Shown: piece after piece, positions 1-4,747 of the stretch
How the letters are laid out: each line of letters opens with the position of its first letter
Numbering within the stretch: the first letter of the stretch is position 1
Source of the DNA: Candidatus Margulisiibacteriota bacterium
GTDB lineage: Bacteria; Margulisbacteria; WOR-1; JAUWWO01
Assembly (NCBI GenBank): GCA_030616825.1
Contig: JAUWWO010000036.1
Coordinates: 1 to 5,805 of the forward strand
Direction: 5' to 3'
Length of the DNA: 5,805 nucleotides
Translations under genes and position numbers: made by a program
The notes under the pieces: generated by a model
Told to the model about the DNA's origin: nothing
The model's input: only the letters and a program-made list of their open reading frames with translations
Database searches by the model: none

Positions 1-9
1 AAAAGTAGG

Positions 10-28
10 GCAACCCTTTCAGGGTTGC
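10..28 (+). other. Perfect 8-bp hairpin in the 5' leader
   Basis: GCAACCCT at 10-17 and its exact reverse complement AGGGTTGC at 21-28 enclose a three-base TTC loop. On the plus strand the stem is followed by GAAAATTGG with no T-run, so it is not a standard intrinsic terminator in that direction. On the minus strand the stem is followed by CCTACTTTT, which is only a weak tail. It ends 19 bases before the first start codon. It could be the end of an upstream transcript, an mRNA-stabilising 5' structure or a processing site. The hairpin is clear but its role is unknown. Confidence 0.6.
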
Positions 29-47
29 GAAAATTGGAGCTCTAAAC

Positions 48-230
48 ATGTCGGATTTAAAAGTTGATTTTAATTTTGCGCCAGAAGTTTTACAGGATGC
101 GGCCGAAGCCGAAGTCGAAGTCGAGCGCATACTTGAAGAAGTTAAAGGTGAGCTTTTAGATTCTGTGAGTTCAGATAGTGGTGTGGTCGAGCTGAGCCTG
201 GCAGTAGATGCCACTCAGAGAAATTCATAA
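48..230 (+). CDS. Small acidic protein, 60 aa, unknown function
   Basis: I do not recognise this family. The start is ATG at 48 with GGAG at 36-39 eight bases upstream. An in-frame TAG at 6-8, with no start codon between it and 48, shows the gene is complete at its 5' end. The protein is very acidic: about 15 Asp/Glu against 4 Lys/Arg. Residues 13-38 probably form an amphipathic helix, including an alternating A-E-A-E-V-E-V-E run at residues 19-26 encoded by four near-identical 6-base units. There is no signal peptide, membrane segment or cysteine. It is followed after 19 bases by a second acidic protein with an excellent ribosome binding site, so the two are probably co-transcribed. Small size, acidity and position at the head of an operon would suit a chaperone-like partner or a small structural subunit, but nothing in the sequence decides between them. 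Confidence 0.75.
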   Translation: MSDLKVDFNFAPEVLQDAAEAEVEVERILEEVKGELLDSVSSDSGVVELSLAVDATQRNS

Positions 231-233
231 AAG

Positions 234-243
234 AAGGAGGTGA
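234..243 (+). promoter_or_regulatory. Consensus ribosome binding site for the 121-aa gene
   Basis: AAGGAGGTGA matches the full canonical anti-Shine-Dalgarno complement and lies six bases before ATG at 250. It decides the start: the competing ATG at 245 opens only a very short frame that soon stops. So strong a site suggests high translation of the downstream protein. Confidence 0.85.
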
Positions 244-249
244 AATGAA

Positions 250-615
250 ATGGCAGGCGAAGATAGTGCGGTTCTTTCAGGCAACGCGATAAATAGTGCT
301 TATGACATATGTGATTTTGCAGATAGTCAGATCGAAGCATTGCTTGAAGCCTTAAATTTTCTTTACTGTGACAACCAAGACATAGGGAGCCTTTCAGAGG
401 AAGCACGGAGCTTTATTGACCAGGATAGCATCGAGGAGGGTAAGTATACTTGTTTGCAAATCGACGGTCACCCAGGTATTGACCCTCAAAACGGCGCAGG
501 GACGCTTATTATCGACAGATTCATGTCCGAGCTTTCAAACCTTGAGAGTATTTCTGCAAACGCCATTGCAACGATGCAGAGGATTCAGAAAGAGATCAAT
601 TCGAAACTTTCGTAA
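250..615 (+). CDS. Acidic helical protein, 121 aa, unknown function
   Basis: I do not recognise this family. The start at 250 is fixed by the consensus ribosome binding site. The protein is strongly acidic (about 21 Asp/Glu, 6 Lys/Arg). It appears to be a helical hairpin: a first helix around residues 22-40, a polar middle region around 41-83 rich in Asp, Gly and Pro, and a C-terminal helix from about 86 to the end. Three cysteines (21, 40, 68) are present. There is no signal peptide or membrane segment. Its plan and several short motifs (Y-x-D after the first helix, I-D-G, then G-T-L opening the last helix, ending L-S) recur in the same order in the 102-aa product encoded at 737-1045, suggesting distant paralogy. 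Small helical-hairpin proteins encoded in pairs occur as needle and inner-rod subunits of type III secretion systems, but I see no signature that proves this. Confidence 0.85.
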   Translation: MAGEDSAVLSGNAINSAYDICDFADSQIEALLEALNFLYCDNQDIGSLSEEARSFIDQDSIEEGKYTCLQIDGHPGIDPQNGAGTLIIDRFMSELSNLESISANAIATMQRIQKEINSKLS

Positions 616-619
616 TTAA

Positions 620-638
620 CGCAATAAAAGAGATTGCG
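620..638 (+). other. Short hairpin just after the 121-aa gene
   Basis: CGCAAT at 620-625 and ATTGCG at 633-638 form a perfect 6-bp stem with a 7-base loop, starting five bases after the stop codon. There is no T-run after it. It sits immediately before a larger hairpin, so the two may act together as a 3' structure for the first two genes. The stem is short enough to be chance. Confidence 0.35.
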
Positions 639-642
639 AATA

Positions 643-681
643 GTGGGTGGCCTCTTGGCCCTTGGCTATGGGGCTGCCCAC
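643..681 (+). terminator. GC-rich stem-loop, possible attenuator or weak terminator
   Basis: GTGGGTGGCCTC at 643-654 can pair with 670-681 (GGGGCTGCCCAC) over 12 positions, three of them G-U, around a 15-base loop. The stem is followed by ACAATAAGTTTTAT, so the nearest T-run (690-693) is about eight bases past the stem and only four long. This is too weak and distant for a confident intrinsic terminator. It separates the first two genes from the next seven in the only wide gap of the operon. It could lower downstream transcription, or protect the 3' end of a processed mRNA for the two acidic proteins. I see no clear new promoter after it, only an AT-rich stretch at 684-713. Confidence 0.45.
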
Positions 682-721
682 ACAATAAGTTTTATATTAA
701 TAATAATTTTAATGTTGTGGC

Positions 722-729
722 AAAGGAGG
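722..729 (+). promoter_or_regulatory. Strong ribosome binding site for the 102-aa gene
   Basis: AAAGGAGG lies seven bases upstream of ATG at 737 and supports that start. It restarts translation after the 121-base gap that carries the two hairpins. Confidence 0.8.
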
Positions 730-736
730 ATAGGTA

Positions 737-1045
737 ATGAGTTATAACATAGGGATGGTATCACCGGTAGAGGTAGCGGTAATATTAGGTCCTTCCTCAT
801 TTGACCTCAAGGGGTCAATGCGGAATTTCTTTGAAGAGCTCAGTCAGCTCATCCGCGACTACGGTGATCCTGAAAAGGATATGGTAATAGACGGCACGCT
901 CATAAAGGCAGAACAAAAATATCAGCCTTATGGCACGCTTGTGTTCAACAACAAGGTCAGTACTCTTGAGCAGGTCCAAACAACGCTTCTTAACGTATAC
1001 GATTCCATATTCAAGCTCGAAAAGAGTTTAGCGGGTTTATCATAA
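737..1045 (+). CDS. Small helical protein, 102 aa, possible filament or needle-type subunit
   Basis: I cannot assign a family with certainty. The start at 737 follows a near-perfect ribosome binding site. A mildly hydrophobic N-terminus (residues 5-19, ending in G-P) is followed by a helix around 27-42, a turn containing Y-G-D-P at 42-45, then I-D-G at 51-53, and a long helix from about 67 to the end after G-T-L at 66-68. There is no signal peptide, cysteine or tryptophan. Helix, a turn with Asp-Pro, then a C-terminal helix is reminiscent of type III secretion needle proteins (usually about 80 residues), but this protein is longer and shows no convincing residue-level match, so the idea is tentative. 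It shares motif order with the 121-aa product encoded at 250-615. It is followed after 26 bases by the next gene. Confidence 0.85.
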   Translation: MSYNIGMVSPVEVAVILGPSSFDLKGSMRNFFEELSQLIRDYGDPEKDMVIDGTLIKAEQKYQPYGTLVFNNKVSTLEQVQTTLLNVYDSIFKLEKSLAGLS

Positions 1046-1071
1046 TTTTATTATTCATAGGAGTGTAATAT

Positions 1072-1530
1072 ATGTCTGTATTTGGTTATATGGTTGGTTC
1101 CTGGTCTAACCCAAAAATGGTCCCAAAACCGTCAAAACCAATGAAAGCTGGTATGCCAGAGATTCCTGATGATTTTGGTGAGTTGTCTCATGAAGAACAG
1201 ATGGAAGTGCTGGACGATATATTTAATACTATTGCATTTAATAATCAGCTAACAAGAAAACATCGGGGAGAGCAGAAGGCATGTAGAGAAGCTGTGTTTG
1301 ATGCTATGCAGAATCAGGCCATGGAGGCAAAGATGCAGGCAAGGTCTTATGCAAAAGCAAAAGCAGCTGATAAAAAACTTCTCAGCAAATTAACACAAAG
1401 AACCCTTCAGAGAAATAAGGCCTCTGAGAAGCAGGATATTATCAAAATAGCGAAAACCATGAAGAGTAAAAATCGAAAAGCAAGAAAAACGCAAGCAAAA
1501 GTCAAACGTGAAGGAACAAAAGGTGTTTAA
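1072..1530 (+). CDS. Basic helical-tail protein, 152 aa, unknown function
   Basis: I do not recognise this family. ATG at 1072 is preceded by AGGAGTG at 1059-1065. The N-terminal 30 residues are Pro/Lys/Met-rich and probably unstructured. Residues 32-55 form an acidic amphipathic segment. From about residue 60 to the end the chain is a long, very basic helix: about 28 Lys/Arg against 8 acidic residues. That tail could bind nucleic acid or pair with the acidic proteins encoded upstream. There is no signal peptide or membrane segment. Only two bases separate its stop codon from the next start, so translation of the two genes is probably coupled. A stalk-like or scaffold role is possible but not shown. 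Confidence 0.8.
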   Translation: MSVFGYMVGSWSNPKMVPKPSKPMKAGMPEIPDDFGELSHEEQMEVLDDIFNTIAFNNQLTRKHRGEQKACREAVFDAMQNQAMEAKMQARSYAKAKAADKKLLSKLTQRTLQRNKASEKQDIIKIAKTMKSKNRKARKTQAKVKREGTKGV

Positions 1531-1532
1531 TC

Positions 1533-2159
1533 ATGACTGAAATCTTAAATGTCAGTGCAGATATAGCCAGTGAGAAATTTTACGGTCCAAAGGCCGAGCA
1601 GGCTAAGCAGCAAGATGCTCAGAAGCAGCAGATTGTAAAGCAGGACCCCAGCACCACAACAGGGGTGCAGTGGGCTGCTACTCAAGCTCCGGTACAGGCT
1701 CAGGCAGCTCAGGCAGGAGAACAGGCAAATAATGGTCCAAAACCTGCTGATGGCAAAGGAACAAATGCTTCAGCGAAGAACTTCGAGATCGTTCATCCAT
1801 CAGTGGAGGATGTCGCAGTTCTTTCTACCACAGTTTCCATGAACGAGGAAGCAGTTGATGCTCCCAAGCCAGGTCTTATAAGGAGATTCTTTGCAGACAG
1901 GATCAACATCGGAGCACTGGAAGAGTCTTACAAGGAGTATTTCAAGAAGTCGAAATCACACAATCTGCTTCTTGAGAGGTTTGCGGCCAACGTTAAATTC
2001 AGCGCATTAAAGTCACTTATGTCGCTTCTTGGCGTTTCAGCAAAAGAGCAAGCCAAAATCCAGGCAGAAGTAAAAGATCAAACTCTTACTGAGATAGACT
2101 CAAAGCTCAAAAATGACTGGGCATACACAAAAGCAATGCTTGATATAACAACAGGATAA
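1533..2159 (+). CDS. Protein with disordered Gln/Ala-rich front and helical C-terminus, 208 aa
   Basis: I do not recognise this family. ATG at 1533 has AGGTG at 1521-1525, overlapping the end of the preceding gene. Residues 20-82 are polar and rich in Gln, Ala, Lys and Pro, and almost certainly disordered. Residues 84-110 may be a short linking element. From about 114 the protein becomes folded and helical, with an Arg-Arg-Phe-Phe stretch at 117-120, aromatic residues at 133-137 and amphipathic helices from 145 to the C-terminus. There is no Sec signal or membrane segment. A flexible leaderless N-terminus followed by a compact helical domain is common in type III secretion substrates and gatekeeper-like proteins, but also in many cytoplasmic scaffolds. 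It is tightly packed between two basic proteins in the operon. Confidence 0.85.
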   Translation: MTEILNVSADIASEKFYGPKAEQAKQQDAQKQQIVKQDPSTTTGVQWAATQAPVQAQAAQAGEQANNGPKPADGKGTNASAKNFEIVHPSVEDVAVLSTTVSMNEEAVDAPKPGLIRRFFADRINIGALEESYKEYFKKSKSHNLLLERFAANVKFSALKSLMSLLGVSAKEQAKIQAEVKDQTLTEIDSKLKNDWAYTKAMLDITTG

Positions 2160-2171
2160 CAGGAGAAAATA

Positions 2172-2585
2172 ATGAGGAGAGCAACAAAAAAGAAAAAAGC
2201 ACAGATGATGATACTGAACGAAGTGAAGAAGCAGCTTCTCCTTCAGGCAGAGAGGTGGGGGAGGGTGGGTTATTACACTCCGCTTAAGCTTGAGGAGATG
2301 GAACTTGATGCATGCGGGAGGATCAAAGGAGATCTTCTGGCAGAGCGAGCAAACCTGGAATATGAGTTGCAGGTCCTCGATTCCAATAAAAGGGAGATAG
2401 AGCTCAAGCTTTATAAACTCGAAACTTATTTAAACAGAGCAAAAAGAGTTGTAAAAAGACACAACAAGAATATTAATAAAGTGCTTGAGAAGCTTATTGG
2501 TGACAGAAAGAAGACGCTAGGAGCTTTACAAAGAGTTAAATTTAAACGCGAACCGCTTATATCCATACTTATAAGCGATAATTAA
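2172..2585 (+). CDS. Basic coiled-coil protein, 137 aa, possibly stalk-like (SctO/FliJ-type) by architecture
   Basis: ATG at 2172 is chosen because AGGAG at 2161-2165 is six bases upstream; the next in-frame Met codons (residues 12 and 13) lack such a site. The N-terminus is very basic (R2, R3, K6-K9). A segment with W29 and Y34-Y35 follows, then a long charged helix or coiled coil from about residue 39 to 120, with heptad-like Leu/Ile spacing and many Lys/Arg. Size, basic charge and helical-hairpin character resemble the SctO (YscO) and FliJ stalk proteins that sit under the type III export ATPase. These families diverge so far in sequence that I can argue only from shape, and no ATPase gene adjoins it here. 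Other coiled-coil adaptors fit equally well. An 8-bp hairpin covers its last codons. Confidence 0.85.
   Translation: MRRATKKKKAQMMILNEVKKQLLLQAERWGRVGYYTPLKLEEMELDACGRIKGDLLAERANLEYELQVLDSNKREIELKLYKLETYLNRAKRVVKRHNKNINKVLEKLIGDRKKTLGALQRVKFKREPLISILISDN
2554..2577 (+). other. Perfect 8-bp hairpin at the 3' end of the 137-aa gene
   Basis: CGCTTATA at 2554-2561 and TATAAGCG at 2570-2577 pair perfectly around an 8-base loop. The stem lies within the last codons of the 137-aa gene and ends 13 bases before the ribosome binding site (AGGAG, 2591-2595) of the 557-aa gene. No T-run follows, so it is not a terminator. It may affect mRNA decay, or translation of the next gene may depend on ribosomes opening it. 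Chance is possible because the bases are also coding. Confidence 0.4.
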
Positions 2586-2602
2586 AACTAAGGAGAGGGA
2601 TT

Positions 2603-4276
2603 ATGCCTACAGGGAAAGTTAGAGAACAACAAGACGCAAAACAACAGATGGAGCAGAGCCAGAAAGCCTCCAAAGCGGACCAAGATAGGATGCTCAAGTG
2701 GATAGAACAGTCCGCAAAGAATAAGACAACCAGAGTTGATCAAACAGAGCAGGCAAAAGAATCACATATAGCAAGAATTCTTGATACCCCTGCGGAAAAG
2801 GCAAATCTGGCAATGTTTGCTAAGCTTGTAGCGAGCATGGCTTCTTCAAACATAGACTTGAACGCACAGAATCTCTCGGCAAAGGCTGCCAGCCGAATGG
2901 GCCGTGAGCTTGACCTCCTCTTTCAGATCAAACCAGATGTGAGCGACATCGCTTTGATGAGAGAACCTGTAGCACAGAAGGATCCGGCTAGCGTTAAGAC
3001 ACAACAGCAAAAGAAAAATTCTGAAGAGGCAGGTAAAGACCTCTCGGCTTCAAGGGAAACTATTTCTATAGCAAAAGAATATACTGCAGCGTATGCAACA
3101 TGTATTGTAAATGCTTCAGGTGAGATAAAGAGAAAGATGGAGCGGGCTGAGGCCGAACTTCGACAGCGCGGTTTAAGCGAGAAAGAAATCCGCTCAATAC
3201 AGGGCAGCGTTAAAAAATCGGTGCGTACGGATTTATCCAAGGCTATAAAGCAGGCATTTTTAAAGAAGATACTCACAAAGGGCAAAAGTATTGAGACAGT
3301 TATAGCCGCAAAGAATATAAATGATACTTTAACCCTTGCTGCTTCAAGCAAGGGCGCTGGGTCGGCTTCCTTTGATGGCATGAGAGGGCTTGCCAGGATG
3401 ATTGCCAAAGAGGCAAGAGCAGAGGCCAAGGGTCTTGTGCTTGAGCGGCTGGAACTCAAACTCATCGAAAAGATATTAAGTGGACAAACCAAAGAGCTGG
3501 ACAATGAGGTAAAATCTCTGGTTGTGTTGGCCATAAAACTTGGAGTAAACATGCCGCAGTTTATAACAGGCTGGAAGAAGAAAAAGATAGACCTTGGCCT
3601 ATTTTTCTTGGATCCAAAACTTTCTGCTCAGCTTGGTATGGGTGGTGATCCGGAAGAAGAGCGCGAGTCAAGCTACGATATGACGGAAAAGGAAGAGAAA
3701 GAAATCCTGATGAATAGACTCAGAGCCCTTTATATGAAAAGGGCGATTAAACATGGCATCATCACAAGACTTGATACCGCATTCAAGATGAGAAAACTGA
3801 AAAACGGGCTCATAAAGCTGGGACTTAAGATCGATGATTTTGAGCGTGTTAAAAAGGAAGGCGTTGCTGTTGCAAGGTTTAAGCTTCTGGAGATGCTCAA
3901 AGAAGTTCTTGCTGAGAAAGCCACTCTTTATGATCTTGCTGGCCCGGCGTTCAAGTTAATTGAGCGGAGGATAAAAGGTATCATGAGCAACCTTGATAGA
4001 ATCGGGGAAGCTTTAGTAATTTCTGAATTTGAAAACATGAGGGACACAGCCAATAGAAAAATGTACGACATGGCGGTTCAGGAGCTGCACGCGGTTGATG
4101 CAATGCTTAAGTCAAAGTCAAAACCAGCTCTTGAGAAGAAGAGAGGAAATCTCGTAAAGCTCATAGCAAGGCTAAAGGAAGAGTCAAAGATAGAAGGTAT
4201 TGATATTGATCCCAGAAGCGAGGAACTTATAAAGCACGGCATTGAAGGACTTAAGATTATACAGGAGAGGGCTTAA
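2603..4276 (+). CDS. Large helical protein with disordered front, 557 aa, unknown function
   Basis: I do not recognise this family. ATG at 2603 is seven bases after AGGAG at 2591-2595. Residues 1-60 are Gln/Lys-rich and polar, probably disordered with short helical stretches. Residues 64-100 form an Ala-rich helical segment, and residues 127-150 are a second polar linker. Residues 150-330 are a helical domain with long charged helices (for example R177 to about 207), ending near a G-W-K-K-K-K motif at 323-328. An acidic Glu-rich linker at about 345-368 separates this from a basic, helix-rich C-terminal domain of about 190 residues. No cysteine-rich, nucleotide-binding (Walker A) or catalytic motif is visible, nor any signal peptide or membrane helix. 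Two helical domains behind a disordered leaderless N-terminus suit a structural or regulatory secretion component or a scaffold. The operon position supports joint function with its neighbours. Confidence 0.9.
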   Translation: MPTGKVREQQDAKQQMEQSQKASKADQDRMLKWIEQSAKNKTTRVDQTEQAKESHIARILDTPAEKANLAMFAKLVASMASSNIDLNAQNLSAKAASRMGRELDLLFQIKPDVSDIALMREPVAQKDPASVKTQQQKKNSEEAGKDLSASRETISIAKEYTAAYATCIVNASGEIKRKMERAEAELRQRGLSEKEIRSIQGSVKKSVRTDLSKAIKQAFLKKILTKGKSIETVIAAKNINDTLTLAASSKGAGSASFDGMRGLARMIAKEARAEAKGLVLERLELKLIEKILSGQTKELDNEVKSLVVLAIKLGVNMPQFITGWKKKKIDLGLFFLDPKLSAQLGMGGDPEEERESSYDMTEKEEKEILMNRLRALYMKRAIKHGIITRLDTAFKMRKLKNGLIKLGLKIDDFERVKKEGVAVARFKLLEMLKEVLAEKATLYDLAGPAFKLIERRIKGIMSNLDRIGEALVISEFENMRDTANRKMYDMAVQELHAVDAMLKSKSKPALEKKRGNLVKLIARLKEESKIEGIDIDPRSEELIKHGIEGLKIIQERA

Positions 4277-4290
4277 GGGGGAGAGAAAAT

Positions 4291-4746
4291 ATGTATAGTG
4301 GAATAATTGATAGTAATGAAGGTGTAAGTAAACGCATAAAAGTTGCAGCTCAAACATTTAATGGCGCTGTGAGGATGGTTCTTGATCAACTTCATAAAGA
4401 CCTAAAAGAATGGCTGGAGAAATATGAAGCAAAACAGATAGATTTAAAACAAACACAGGAGAAACATGAAGTAAAGAAAGAAGACGAAAAAGTCCTTGAG
4501 GTAAAAAGCCTGCTTGCAGAAATAGAGGCCCTGTCGGGTTCCGAAAAAATTGACATTGATGGGGCCAAAAAGTTAATTGCTGAAATGTTAAAAAATACTG
4601 AACTATTTAATAAATTACCTGTAAAGACACAAAATAAGCTGCGTGAATTAAATAGAAAGCTAAACAACCCGGGCAATAAAGAACAAGCAGCTTCAGCTTT
4701 AAATTCAGATAGCGATGAAATTTTTAAACCAGGAGTGATAGTGTAA
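4291..4746 (+). CDS. Coiled-coil protein, 151 aa, unknown function
   Basis: I do not recognise this family. ATG at 4291 follows the purine-rich run GGGGGAGAG at 4277-4285, which begins directly after the previous stop codon. Residues 12-35 are amphipathic, residues 35-75 are a highly charged Lys/Glu helix or coiled coil, and residues 76-125 form further short helices around an I-D-I-D turn at 87-90. The last 25 residues are polar and probably flexible. There are no cysteines, signal peptide or membrane segments. A hand count of 4561-4680 gives about 31% GC, against about 51% for a sample at 3361-3480 in the preceding gene. The stop codon is one base from the next start, which suggests translational coupling and joint function. 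Confidence 0.85.
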   Translation: MYSGIIDSNEGVSKRIKVAAQTFNGAVRMVLDQLHKDLKEWLEKYEAKQIDLKQTQEKHEVKKEDEKVLEVKSLLAEIEALSGSEKIDIDGAKKLIAEMLKNTELFNKLPVKTQNKLRELNRKLNNPGNKEQAASALNSDSDEIFKPGVIV

Positions 4747-4747
4747 G

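Noticed and set aside
416..619. Second plus-strand frame overlapping the 121-aa gene
   Set aside because: It has no ribosome binding site of its own and a low-quality composition, while the overlapping gene has a consensus site.
684..713. Possible promoter in the AT-rich stretch before the 102-aa gene
   Set aside because: Several TATATT- or TAATAAT-like strings occur, but none has a convincing -35 element at suitable spacing, so AT-richness alone explains them.
250..1045. WXG100/ESX-type secreted proteins
   Set aside because: The size and helical-hairpin shape fit, but neither protein contains a tryptophan or a W-x-G turn.
2923..3552. Long open frame of 209 codons on the minus strand
   Set aside because: It lies wholly inside the 557-aa gene on the opposite strand, has Ser/Phe/Leu-rich composition typical of antisense reading, and breaks the uniform plus-strand operon.
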